Source: UMGS1307 sp964523005 (GTDB lineage: Bacteria > Bacillota > Clostridia > Oscillospirales > CAG-382). Taken from it: 19,882 nucleotides of DNA. Below are positions 6,601 through 14,260 of this stretch, piece after piece. The first letter of the stretch is position 1. Each line of letters starts with the position of its first letter. The notes below the pieces were generated by a model. That model was not told the origin of the DNA, made no database searches, and saw nothing but the letters and a program-made list of their open reading frames with translations. The translations under genes and the position numbers were made by a program. Location of the stretch: assembly GCA_964523005.1 (NCBI GenBank), contig CAZFZL010000017.1:1-19882 (forward strand), written 5' to 3'.

Positions 6601-8019
6601 GCCGCCGACGTAGCGCGCCGCCGCTATTTCGGTTATCCCGCACGTTTCAGGCGAAAGCCCCGTGGTTTCAATGTCAAATATTACGAAGCTTCCGCTGCTG
6701 AAATCTGTCTTCTCCAGCCCATCGGCTCCGAACGCGGCTCTTGCCGTGTCGTCAACGAGGTAGCCCTCCATGCCGTATATTAGCTTGCCCGTGTATTTCT
6801 GTTTTTCGGCTTCGAGCATTATGTCGGGAAACGCTTGCACATTGCCGTGATCGGTTACGCACAGCGCCGGGAGATTCCATTCCTTCGCGAGCCTTACAAG
6901 CTCAGCAGGGCGTGACATACCGTCCATCTGCGACATATTCGTGTGCAGATGAAGCTCGATACGCGGATTTTCTGCCGTGTCTTTGCGATGGACGCGCTTT
7001 ATCACAGCGACTGCGGTCGGCTTGAAAACGTAGTCCTTGATATACTTTGTATCCTTTGAGGCTTTTCCGGTGAGTATTAGTGAGGCGCCTGGTTTGATCT
7101 TCTTCAAGTCGTTGCAGCTTTCGATTGCTTCCGTTATCCTCACGAGCGCGGAGCTGTCGTTGTCAGTGATATACCATGTGAAGGTTATTCTGTCGCCGTC
7201 GCGGCTTTCCTTTTTTTCGGTTTTATATACTTCTCCGCAGAACGTGAATGTGTCTGTAGAATCGTATATGCTCCTGACCGTTCTGAATTTTGTCATGTTG
7301 ATCTGTTTTCCATACATAGGTGAGAGTTCGGAAAGATCAAATTTCATTTTTCCGCAGGTATACACTTTTTCCTCGTCGTTCTCCGACAGTGGCTCCGGCG
7401 CTTCGGATAGCGGATCAAATGATGCCGTTTGTATGGCGGCGGACTCGTTCTGAATGAATGAGCCGAGCATTATCTGCGTTTCCTGCTTCATTTGTTCATA
7501 TTCAGGCGCGATGTATTGTATATCCTCTGATTGACCGTAAAACGTAAAAGAGACGTCAAGTCCGAACGCTTCTTTTGCGGTCTGCGAAAGGCATTTGTCG
7601 GCACCGACGCCGTACAGCAGTGAAACATCGAGCCCGTGCGCGAGCGTTATAGCATATTCGCCCGTCGATGTATCGTATTTTCCCTTTGCCATGTCGAAAA
7701 AGCCGTTCCCGACGCGTCCGCAACGCTGCTGCATTATGTCTACAAGCAACTGAAGCGAAAGCTTTTCGAACAGCTCGGACGGATACGACACTAATATCTT
7801 CATCTCGGCAAGCGCGTATTGACGGGCGATCTCCTGCTCCATGGCAGTCAGCGTATCGCAGTCACAGATTTTGCTTGCAGTGCATACGCATTTGACCTTG
7901 CGCTGCTCTCTGTTTATCTTTACGCAAAAATCGGTAAGCATATCAAGAAGCCAAACGGCATTGTCGTTCGGCTTGTATTTTGCAAAGCATTTCAGAAATT
8001 TTTCACGCGCTGCGACCAT
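3634..8019 (-). CDS. polC: DNA polymerase III alpha subunit, PolC type (Gram-positive replicase)
   Basis: PolC is the replicative DNA polymerase of low-GC Gram-positive bacteria, with built-in 3'-5' proofreading. At 1461 residues it has full family length. Domains in order: N-terminal region, OB fold (about 225-335), first part of the PHP domain (IELHLHTNMSQMDGM near 352-366), an inserted DEDD exonuclease (FVIFDIETTGL near 443, AHNAVFDTGFI, HHRALDDTLML), second part of PHP, then a zinc ribbon of two CPNC motifs (about 928 and 955). The polymerase core follows with GDKAPDIDLNFSGE near 980, holding the catalytic aspartates, and further on STDALGI and HAAAYMIA. All key residues checked are present. 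The ATG at 8019 has AAAAGG overlapping the ispG stop; the 14-nt spacing is long but no better start is visible. It lies between ispG (19 nt) and the metal exporter (23 nt), as part of the same transcript. Confidence 0.97.
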   Translation of the reverse strand: MVAAREKFLKCFAKYKPNDNAVWLLDMLTDFCVKINREQRKVKCVCTASKICDCDTLTAMEQEIARQYALAEMKILVSYPSELFEKLSLQLLVDIMQQRCGRVGNGFFDMAKGKYDTSTGEYAITLAHGLDVSLLYGVGADKCLSQTAKEAFGLDVSFTFYGQSEDIQYIAPEYEQMKQETQIMLGSFIQNESAAIQTASFDPLSEAPEPLSENDEEKVYTCGKMKFDLSELSPMYGKQINMTKFRTVRSIYDSTDTFTFCGEVYKTEKKESRDGDRITFTWYITDNDSSALVRITEAIESCNDLKKIKPGASLILTGKASKDTKYIKDYVFKPTAVAVIKRVHRKDTAENPRIELHLHTNMSQMDGMSRPAELVRLAKEWNLPALCVTDHGNVQAFPDIMLEAEKQKYTGKLIYGMEGYLVDDTARAAFGADGLEKTDFSSGSFVIFDIETTGLSPETCGITEIAAARYVGGECIDTFETYCDPGMPVPEEITRLTGITDEMLIGAPSQEEAVRSFLEYTRGEMLVAHNAVFDTGFIRMASQRAGLSFNNPYIDTLALSRYLNPELKRHRLDNLRDYFKLGEFNHHRALDDTLMLLRIFDCMVKKLRSEGVKTLGDLENEMELNINPKKLPSYHVTILVKNKTGLQNLYQLISDSYLLYFSKHPRIPKTHLTAHREGLIIGSACEAGEVFSAIRENKAYADQLKIADFYDYFEIMPLTNNAFFIDDNILSSYDQIKDINRKIIAIADKQKKPVVATGDVHFLEPEDEIFRQIMLAGMKMSGADRKTKLYFRTTQEMLEEFSYLPSQRVKEFVIDNPLAIADSIEYVRPIPEGAFNPSIEGSDDTLVSVCHERAKELYGDPIPDIVENRLDRELDSVIKNGYSALYITARELVRFSERNGYLCGSRGSVGSSVIATLAGISEVNPLPPHYRCPNCRYNEFITDQSVGSGFDLPDKNCPNCGTKLIGDGHDIPFETFLGFKGDKAPDIDLNFSGEIQAGAHKYTEVLFGAENVFRAGTISTLAEKTAFGFVKKYLESGSRVISKCEEERLVCGTMGVKRTTGQHPGGIVVVPRPYKIQDFTPVQHPADKDASNVITTHFAFDYLHDTLQKLDILGHDVPTRIKVLEDYTGINVKTVPMNDKDVMSLFFSTDALGIKPEDIDGITLGTLAIPECGTENARQMILDAKPKLFSDLMQFSGLSHGEGIWQGNGKSLIENGTCTISQVIGTRDSIMLSLIKWGLEPSQSFKIMEDVRKGRGLKPEYEDAMNAAGVPAWYIRSCKKIQYMFPKAHAAAYMIASLRLSWYKVHYPLEHYASYFTVQPNGFEAQTVMKGKKAVVEEMEAIKERLKNKTAVPKDSDVLTALQIANEMYARGIKLLPVNIFKSDKKAFVPEEGKIRLPLSSLAGLGDTAAENIWSCMHGNEDITSLEELKIKAGLTKSVVDTLRDFDCLGGMAETEQITMF

Positions 8020-8038
8020 TATTATGTAAACTGCCTTT

Positions 8039-9103
8039 TCATATCATTTTTCTTATTTCTTCGATAAGCTCGTCAACTATCATGTCCTGTGCGATGCGTC
8101 TGACCGGTTCACCCTTAATAAAGAGGATCCCTTCGTTTATACCGCCTGCGATGCCGATGTCGGCGTTCTTTGCTTCGCCGGGTCCGTTGACTACGCATCC
8201 CATGACAGCCACGGTGAACGGGCGGCTGACCTTCACGTCGGCAAGGCGCTTTTCAAGCTCGTTGACGAGCGGGACGAGGTTGTACTTCGTCCTGCCGCAG
8301 GTCGGGCAGGAGACGATGTTTATACGGTCGGTATAGCCGACAGCCGCGAGTATATTGCGCGCTGCGCTCACTTCACATACGGGATCGCCCGTCAGCGAAA
8401 CGCGCACCGTGTCGCCTATCCCGTCAGCAAGCAGCGAACCGATGCCAACGGCTGACTTCAGCGTTCCTCTGCCGGGCGTTCCGCTTTCCGTGACGCCGAG
8501 GTGAAGCGGATAATCGCAGGAGGCGGAGAGTATCCTGTATGTCTGTATCGTCGTGATGACGTCGCTTGACTTCGCGGAGATCACGATGTCGCCGAACGAG
8601 CAATCTTCGAGTATTCTGACGTGTTCAAGCGCGCTTTCTGCGAGTGCCTGTGCTGTGGGCGCACCGTATTTTGCGAGTACATCCTTTTTAACCGAGCCGC
8701 TGTTGACGCCGATACGGATCGGTATTTGGTTCTTTTCGCACAGGCGCGCAAGTGCTTTGACTTTTCCGGCGTCTCCGATGTTTCCGGGATTTATCCGTAT
8801 CTTGTCTATGCCGTTTTCTGCGCATATCATCGCGAGCTTGGCATCGAAATGGATATCGGCGACGAGCGGAACAGACGAATGCGCTCTGAAAAACGCGACG
8901 TTTTCAGCCGCGGCAGGCGTATTTACGGTGAACCTGACTATATCGCAGCCTGCCTTGGCAAGCTCGTTTATCTGTCTGAGTGTCGTGTCCTTGTCTTCCG
9001 TGTTTGTGTTGGTCATTGACTGGACGCTTATCGGAGCGCTGCCGCCGATGAGCACATCGCGCACGCGCACCTGTTTTGTCTTTTTTCTTTCTATTGTTGT
9101 CAT
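8039..9103 (-). CDS. ispG: 4-hydroxy-3-methylbut-2-en-1-yl diphosphate synthase (flavodoxin)
   Basis: IspG (GcpE) is a [4Fe-4S] enzyme that converts MEcPP to HMBPP, the penultimate step of the MEP isoprenoid pathway. The 354-residue protein shows the N-terminal TIM barrel (ISVQSMTNTNTED, CDIVRFTVN, LVADIHFD, KIRINPGNIG, IRIGVNSGSV) and the C-terminal Fe-S domain with cysteines in SCPTCGR and GCVVNGPGEA. This is the short bacterial form without the central insertion. I chose the ATG at 9101-9103, which shares one base with the rseP stop (TGATG) and has GGGG 8 nt upstream; an in-frame TTG directly before it (9106) would add one residue. It sits two genes downstream of dxr, so two MEP pathway steps are on one transcript. 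Confidence 0.96.
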   Translation of the reverse strand: MTTIERKKTKQVRVRDVLIGGSAPISVQSMTNTNTEDKDTTLRQINELAKAGCDIVRFTVNTPAAAENVAFFRAHSSVPLVADIHFDAKLAMICAENGIDKIRINPGNIGDAGKVKALARLCEKNQIPIRIGVNSGSVKKDVLAKYGAPTAQALAESALEHVRILEDCSFGDIVISAKSSDVITTIQTYRILSASCDYPLHLGVTESGTPGRGTLKSAVGIGSLLADGIGDTVRVSLTGDPVCEVSAARNILAAVGYTDRINIVSCPTCGRTKYNLVPLVNELEKRLADVKVSRPFTVAVMGCVVNGPGEAKNADIGIAGGINEGILFIKGEPVRRIAQDMIVDELIEEIRKMI

Positions 9104-10191
9104 CAAAAAAGCCCCGTAATGTCTTTCAGTGTGATCGCGGCCGTAAGAAGCAGCAGCAGCACCATGCTCACTGTGATTGCAGCCGTTTCAACTTTTTTCG
9201 GAAGCGGCCTGCGGATTATCGCTTCTATGATGAGAAACAGGACGCGGCCGCCGTCAAGTGCAGGCAGCGGAATGAGGTTGAAAACGCCTATGCTCACTGA
9301 AAGCAGCACGAGCAGCGACGCGAGTGACGATATTCCGGCGCTTGCAGCTTCACCTATTTCACCTGCCACGCCGACAGGCCCTGAAACTCCGGATATGCCG
9401 TATCTGCCGCTGAGCGTATCCATAAGGCTCGCGACCGTTACTCTGAACGTCGCGACCGCCTGGAACACCGACTGATACAGCACCTGTCCCACGGTTTTTC
9501 TTATACCGTTGACCTTGAAGTCAACGCTCCCGAAGAGGATGCCCTGTGATGTTTGTTCGGGGAACACGACGCCCTCAAGCAAGACCTTTTTGCCGTCGCG
9601 TTCAACGAGTATGTCGACCGGCTCTATGCCGTCGCTCATTATTTTATATGCCATTTCGTAATACACATACACGCGCATTCCGTTGACCTTTAGTATCTTG
9701 TCGCCTTCTTCAAGCCGGTTCAGCTCAGTAGCTCCGCTGTTGCTCAGCGAAGCTTCGTCGAACGCACCAACTGTCGTCGAGGCGTATATATCCATCGAAA
9801 GCACGAGGAAAAACATAACAATAAACGCCAGAAGAAAATTCATCGTAACGCCGGCTATCATTATTATGAACCGCTGCCACTTGGGTTTCGTGTTGAGCGC
9901 GACCTTTTTCTTTTCTTCGTCCGCTTCCTCTTCCTCTTCCGTTTCGCCTACCATGTTGACATAACCGCCGATCGGCAGCCAGCGTATCGTGAAAGGGTTG
10001 TATTTTCCCTTGAATTGGAACATCTTCGGACCCATTCCTATGGAAAATTCGTTTACACCGACCTTGAAGGCACGTGCTGCGATATAGTGTCCGAATTCAT
10101 GGACGAGTATGAGTATGCCGAATACGAGGATCGTGAGAAGTATCGTCGGAACGAAACTGAACGTATTGGATATCGTTTCCCAGAAAGTCAT
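9103..10191 (-). CDS. rseP: RIP metalloprotease RseP/RasP (site-2 protease, M50 family)
   Basis: This membrane-embedded zinc protease cleaves transmembrane segments of anti-sigma factors and remnant signal peptides. The zinc motif HEFGHY is at residues 31-36 in the first membrane segment. A PDZ domain follows in about 125-230 (around LEEGDKILKVNG), and the second active-site motif NLIPLPALDGGR is near 305-320 before the last membrane segments. The 362 residues are usual for the family. The ATG at 10189-10191 is preceded by a TTG in frame (10194); AAAGG lies about 10 nt upstream of the ATG. Its position between dxr and ispG is the common clostridial order. It is the general RasP-type enzyme, not clearly the sporulation-specific SpoIVFB that would process pro-SigK. 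Confidence 0.95.
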   Translation of the reverse strand: MTFWETISNTFSFVPTILLTILVFGILILVHEFGHYIAARAFKVGVNEFSIGMGPKMFQFKGKYNPFTIRWLPIGGYVNMVGETEEEEEADEEKKKVALNTKPKWQRFIIMIAGVTMNFLLAFIVMFFLVLSMDIYASTTVGAFDEASLSNSGATELNRLEEGDKILKVNGMRVYVYYEMAYKIMSDGIEPVDILVERDGKKVLLEGVVFPEQTSQGILFGSVDFKVNGIRKTVGQVLYQSVFQAVATFRVTVASLMDTLSGRYGISGVSGPVGVAGEIGEAASAGISSLASLLVLLSVSIGVFNLIPLPALDGGRVLFLIIEAIIRRPLPKKVETAAITVSMVLLLLLTAAITLKDITGLF

Positions 10192-10205
10192 CAAGTATCA
10201 ACCTT

Positions 10206-11354
10206 TCAAAATGCTGCGTGAGAAGTGCAGTGTGTTTTTACATATTCGCGAGCGGCGCCGTCTGCTTCCTCTATCGATTCGAGCGTAACGAGGCCGTGCG
10301 TATCGGCGTTGTCGGCGGCGTCGCATATGAGATGTATCATTTGCATATAGTCCGTTTTGCCTTCGAGAAAAAGCGCGACCGCCGCTTCATCGGCTCCGTT
10401 GAGCGCTGAGCAGCTGAGCGTCCCTCTTTTGAAGCATTCCTTCGCCTTCATCAGGAGAGGGAAGCGTTTTTCGTCAGGCGTTTCGAAATGAAGCGTACCG
10501 ACGTCGGAGAGCGAGATCTTTTTTGCGATACATCCGGTGCGTTCCGGATATGTAAGCGCGTACTGTATCGGCAGGCGCATGTCGTGCGCGCCGAGCTGGG
10601 CGAGTATTGAGCCGTCCTCAAATTCGACCATCGAGTGGACGATGCTCTCGCGGTGGACGATAACGTCTATTTTTTCAGCCCCGAACGAGAACAAATGAGC
10701 CGCTTCGATAAATTCGAAGCCCTTGTTCATCAGTGTCGCGCAGTCTACCGTTATCTTTTTCCCCATGTTCCATGTCGGGTGACAGAGCGCGTCAGCCGCC
10801 GTTGCAGCCGCAAGAAACGAATCAGGCTTGCCGTAGAACGCGCCTCCCGACGCGGTGAGTATCAGCCTTGAGGGACGCACGTGTCCCTGCATACACTGGA
10901 ATATTGCGCTGTGCTCGCTGTCTACGGGGAGTATCCGGACGCCGTTCTTTTTTGCCGCAGCCATGATAAGGCTGCCGCCTGTTACGAGCGTTTCCTTGTT
11001 TGCCAGCGCTATTGTTTTATGCGCTTCTATTGCCGCCGCCATCGGACGCAGACCCCTTATGCCGAGCAGGGAATTGAGTACAATGTCGCTTTTTTCATAA
11101 GCGGCACATTCGCACAGCGCGTCTTCTCCCGTCACGACGCGCACCGGCGTATCGGCAAGCGCCGTTTTCAGGAGACTGTATTTTGATTCATCGATATATG
11201 CAATTTCCGGGCAAAAGCGCCGGCACTGCGTTTCGAGCAGCTTATAGTTCGTTCCGGCGCAGAGCACGCCGCATTTCATGCTGAGGCTTTCAATGACCTC
11301 AAGCGCCTGCGTCCCTATCGATCCGGTGGAACCGAGCAGTGTAATGGTTTTCAT
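10206..11354 (-). CDS. dxr: 1-deoxy-D-xylulose 5-phosphate reductoisomerase
   Basis: Dxr converts DXP to MEP with NADPH, the first committed step of the MEP isoprenoid pathway. The 382-residue protein shows the N-terminal Rossmann motif GSTGSIGTQALEVI, the metal and substrate motif PVDSEHSAIFQC, the flexible loop ASGGAFYGKP, HPTWNMGKKITVDCATLMNKG, and the helical C-terminal domain with LNGADEAAV. All are standard and the length is normal. The ATG at 11354 has GAAGGA 5-7 nt upstream. It is 11 nt after cdsA and about 14 nt before rseP, with which it is co-transcribed. Confidence 0.97.
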   Translation of the reverse strand: MKTITLLGSTGSIGTQALEVIESLSMKCGVLCAGTNYKLLETQCRRFCPEIAYIDESKYSLLKTALADTPVRVVTGEDALCECAAYEKSDIVLNSLLGIRGLRPMAAAIEAHKTIALANKETLVTGGSLIMAAAKKNGVRILPVDSEHSAIFQCMQGHVRPSRLILTASGGAFYGKPDSFLAAATAADALCHPTWNMGKKITVDCATLMNKGFEFIEAAHLFSFGAEKIDVIVHRESIVHSMVEFEDGSILAQLGAHDMRLPIQYALTYPERTGCIAKKISLSDVGTLHFETPDEKRFPLLMKAKECFKRGTLSCSALNGADEAAVALFLEGKTDYMQMIHLICDAADNADTHGLVTLESIEEADGAAREYVKTHCTSHAAF

Positions 11355-11365
11355 TTCATTCCTTC

Positions 11366-12187
11366 TTATAGCAGGCTTTCAAAAAGCATCAGCACCGGCG
11401 ATACGAACGCCGCTCCGAGCACGCTGTCGAATCTGTCCATAACACCGCCGTGACCCGGAAACAGCTTTCCGTAGTCTTTTATTTTGCTGTGGCGCTTGAA
11501 AGCGGAGGCGAATATGTCGCCGGCCTGTGAGACGGCGCCGGTGAGCGCTCCGAGAAGCGGCCAGACTATGTATTCCGAAAACGATGAGGTGAAGCGGTCG
11601 GTGATCATGAAAAACACGAGCATCGCAACCGCCGCGGCGATGACACCTGCGACAGCGCCTTCAACTGTCTTTTTTGGACTGAGCGTCGGAGCAAGCTTAT
11701 GCTTTCCGAACCTTCTGCCGATGAAATAAGCGAGCGTATCGCTTGCCCATGAGCAGACAAACAGCATCAGAAACATATACTCACTAAGCAGCGTGCGTGC
11801 GCTGCAAAGGTTCATAAACGATACCGTGATATATATCAGTGCGCACACGAGCAATAAGCTGTTCGCTTTTGTGCTTGCTGCTTTCTTTGCAAGCAGACAG
11901 ATGCATACGCAGAATGCCGCTACGCTGACGGCGGCAAGAATGAATACTGTATTGAGCGTAAGCAAAAAAAGCTCGTCGGAAAACAGTATCACAGCGCTGC
12001 CGCATACGAGACCCATCGCCGCAGCCGACACAATTCGGATGCCCGTGAAAATACATTTCGTCATTTCGTACGCGCCGAACGCGCACAGAATCGCCATTGC
12101 CGCCGGATATACCGCGCAGTCGTAAAAGATCACGACCGGTATAAATATCAGTATGGAGACAACGGCGGTAATTATTCGCGTTTTCAA
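11366..12187 (-). CDS. cdsA: Phosphatidate cytidylyltransferase
   Basis: CdsA makes CDP-diacylglycerol from CTP and phosphatidic acid in the membrane, the branch point for phospholipid synthesis. The 273-residue protein has about seven to eight hydrophobic segments and the C-terminal family signature from FASAFKRHSKIKDYGK to FPGHGGVMDRFDS. The start is a TTG at 12185-12187, supported by GAGGA 7 nt upstream and by the fit of MKTRIITA to the family N-terminus; no ATG gives a better alternative. It lies 11 nt from both uppS and dxr. Confidence 0.95.
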   Translation of the reverse strand: MKTRIITAVVSILIFIPVVIFYDCAVYPAAMAILCAFGAYEMTKCIFTGIRIVSAAAMGLVCGSAVILFSDELFLLTLNTVFILAAVSVAAFCVCICLLAKKAASTKANSLLLVCALIYITVSFMNLCSARTLLSEYMFLMLFVCSWASDTLAYFIGRRFGKHKLAPTLSPKKTVEGAVAGVIAAAVAMLVFFMITDRFTSSFSEYIVWPLLGALTGAVSQAGDIFASAFKRHSKIKDYGKLFPGHGGVMDRFDSVLGAAFVSPVLMLFESLL

Positions 12188-12198
12188 ATAAATATCCT

Positions 12199-12933
12199 CT
12201 ATTTTTCTTTGCCGAAGCGCCTTTGCCGCGAAGCGTATGAGTTGAGTGCCTTCGCAAGATCTCCGGCGTCAAAATCCGGCCAGTTGACTTCGGTAAAATA
12301 ATACTCGCTGTATGCCGACTGCCACAGCAGAAAATTCGATGTGCGCATCTCGCCGCTCGTCCGGATGATCAGATCCGGATCGGGTATACCGGCAGTATAT
12401 AGCGTGCCGGATATATCCTCCTGAGTGACGTGCGTTTTTCCCGCGGCGATGAGCGTATTAACGGCGTATGTGATCTCGTCGCGTCCGCCGTAGCTTATCG
12501 CGATACAAAGAAGCATACCGGTACAGGCGCTGAGAGCGCGCTCACTTTCGAGAAGAACCTCACGCGTCTCCGGATCAAAGCGAGAAAGGTCGCCGATCAG
12601 ACGCAGACGTATATTTTTCTTTATAAGGTCAGGTGTATAGCGGACGATGAATTTTTTCATCAACTGTACAAGATAGCTCACCTCGTCGGGTGAGCGTGAC
12701 CAGTTTTCCGTTGAGAAGGCGTATACTGTCATATACTCTATGCCATAGTCATTGCAGCGTCCGACAGTATCCACGAAGTTGTCGCCGCCGGCTGAATGAC
12801 CGGCGGAACGCGGCAGAGAGCGTTTTTTCGCCCATCTGCCGTTCCCGTCCATTATAAAAGCTATATGGCGCGGCATATGCGCCTTGTCAGGTGCGTCAGC
12901 ATCCGCCATTTTACTTCTTTTCAGCCTTATCAT
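12199..12933 (-). CDS. uppS: Isoprenyl transferase (undecaprenyl diphosphate synthase type)
   Basis: UppS adds isopentenyl units to farnesyl diphosphate in cis to make the undecaprenyl carrier for peptidoglycan and wall polymer synthesis. The 244-residue protein has FIMDGNGRWAKKR with the catalytic Asp at about residue 29, FSTENWSRS, and the C-terminal RTSGEMRTSNFLLWQ and TEVNWPDF motifs. The ATG at 12931-12933 shares one base with the frr stop (TGATG), so it is probably translated by coupling. Methionine 9 (12909) is an alternative start with a weak AAGAAG site. Dxr and IspG, encoded on the same transcript, supply its isoprenoid substrates. Confidence 0.96.
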   Translation of the reverse strand: MIRLKRSKMADADAPDKAHMPRHIAFIMDGNGRWAKKRSLPRSAGHSAGGDNFVDTVGRCNDYGIEYMTVYAFSTENWSRSPDEVSYLVQLMKKFIVRYTPDLIKKNIRLRLIGDLSRFDPETREVLLESERALSACTGMLLCIAISYGGRDEITYAVNTLIAAGKTHVTQEDISGTLYTAGIPDPDLIIRTSGEMRTSNFLLWQSAYSEYYFTEVNWPDFDAGDLAKALNSYASRQRRFGKEK

Positions 12934-13487
12934 CAGATCGACATTATCTCTTTCGTTTTTTCTGCTGTCACTTTGTCAACTTCCTTGATGTATTTATCAG
13001 TCAGATCCTGAGTGAGCTTTTCAGACTGCTTCTGTTCGTCTTCGGTCATTTCGCTCTTTTTCTTCATGTCTTTGATCTTTTCATTCGCATCACGGCGAAT
13101 GTTACGAAGCGCGACTTTTGCGTCCTCGCCGAGCTTTGTGACCTGCTTTGAAAGGTCTTTTCTTCTGTCCTCGGTCAGCTGCGGAAAAGTAAGTCTTATG
13201 CTTTTGCCGTCGCTCTGAGGCGTTATGCCGAGATCAGACGCCTGGATGGCTTTTTCTATAGAACGCAGTGATGATGCGTCCCACGGCGTGACAACAAGTA
13301 AACGGGGCTCCGGTACCTTAAGCTCTGCCATCTGTGAAAGCGGCGTCGCTGTGCCGTAGTATTCAACAGTTATCTTGTCGAGCACCTTCGCGTTAGCTCT
13401 TCCGACGCGGATAGTAGCAAGCTCCTCCACGTAGGACGCTATGGTCTTTTTCATTTTTTCCTCATATTGTTTCGTATCGAGTTTCAT
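12933..13487 (-). CDS. frr: Ribosome recycling factor
   Basis: RRF splits post-termination ribosomes together with EF-G. The 184-residue protein has the family pattern throughout: IRVGRANAKVLDKITVEYYGTATP, VTPWDASSLRSIEKAI, LTEDRRKDLSKQV, and the coiled-coil-rich C-terminal arm with NIRRDANEKIK. Length is standard. The ATG at 13487 has AAAGGA about 9 nt upstream. It is 29 nt after pyrH and overlaps uppS. Confidence 0.98.
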   Translation of the reverse strand: MKLDTKQYEEKMKKTIASYVEELATIRVGRANAKVLDKITVEYYGTATPLSQMAELKVPEPRLLVVTPWDASSLRSIEKAIQASDLGITPQSDGKSIRLTFPQLTEDRRKDLSKQVTKLGEDAKVALRNIRRDANEKIKDMKKKSEMTEDEQKQSEKLTQDLTDKYIKEVDKVTAEKTKEIMSI

Positions 13488-13516
13488 TGCTGCTATTCCT
13501 TTCTTATATCAATAAT

Positions 13517-14233
13517 TCATTCTATTGTTGTTCCGGCCATTGTGCCCGTTACAGCTTTCCAGATGCTGTCGTCTGCCGCGAGAGGGAAGAGAAACTGCTT
13601 TATTTTGTTGTCCTTGGCGAGCGCAGCGGCGGTTGTATCTATAACCGTAAGCCCGTTCGAGATCAGGTCGTCATATGTCAGGCGCTCGTATTTTTTTGCG
13701 TCAGGATATTTTTTCGGGTCTTTGTCGTAGACATAGTCAACGTTCTTCGCAGAGAGGATTATATCCACATTAAGCTCCGCCGCTCTTAGCACCATTCCCG
13801 TATCGGTTGAGAAAAACGGATACCCGACTCCGCAGGCGATTATGACCGCCTTACCGGCAGCCATGTATTCTCTTGCCTTGTACTGCGAATACAACTCACA
13901 CATCTGATCGATGCGCAGCGCTGTCATCACAACGGCATCGACACCGGCGGCAATGAGATAATCCTGCATTGCCAGTGAATTCATCACCGTCGCGAGCATA
14001 CCCATATGGTCGCCTCTCACGCGGTCGATGCTAAGACCGCCCTGCCGGGCGCCGCGCCAGATGTTGCCGCCGCCAATTACTATTGCAAAGCTAACACCCA
14101 GCTTCGAGCAGCGCGCGATCTGCGAAGCCGTGCGCGAAAGCTCATCGTGTGAAAGTATTTTTCCGTTTTCTCCGGCAAGCGCCTCACCCGACAGCTTGAG
14201 CAGCACGCGTGAATATTTTGCTTTTTGGTCCAT
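13517..14233 (-). CDS. pyrH: Uridylate kinase
   Basis: PyrH phosphorylates UMP to UDP. The 238-residue protein shows the bacterial UMP-kinase motifs: VLLKLSGEALAG near the start, FAIVIGGGNIWRG, DHMGMLATVMNSLAMQD, ACGVGYPFFSTDT, and VDYVYDKDPKK. The ATG at 14233 has GAAGGA 7 nt upstream. In most Firmicutes pyrH follows rpsB-tsf; here the gene directly upstream (27 nt) is a lipoprotein. A weak promoter may lie at 14263-14292; otherwise transcription must come from 15650-15678. Confidence 0.98.
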   Translation of the reverse strand: MDQKAKYSRVLLKLSGEALAGENGKILSHDELSRTASQIARCSKLGVSFAIVIGGGNIWRGARQGGLSIDRVRGDHMGMLATVMNSLAMQDYLIAAGVDAVVMTALRIDQMCELYSQYKAREYMAAGKAVIIACGVGYPFFSTDTGMVLRAAELNVDIILSAKNVDYVYDKDPKKYPDAKKYERLTYDDLISNGLTVIDTTAAALAKDNKIKQFLFPLAADDSIWKAVTGTMAGTTIE

Positions 14234-14260
14234 GGCATATTCCTTCTTTTTTCGTTCTGG

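Noticed and set aside
9103..10191. SpoIVFB (SigK-processing protease)
   Set aside because: The M50 protein has a PDZ domain and the RasP/RseP gene context between dxr and ispG. SpoIVFB lacks the PDZ domain and carries CBS domains.
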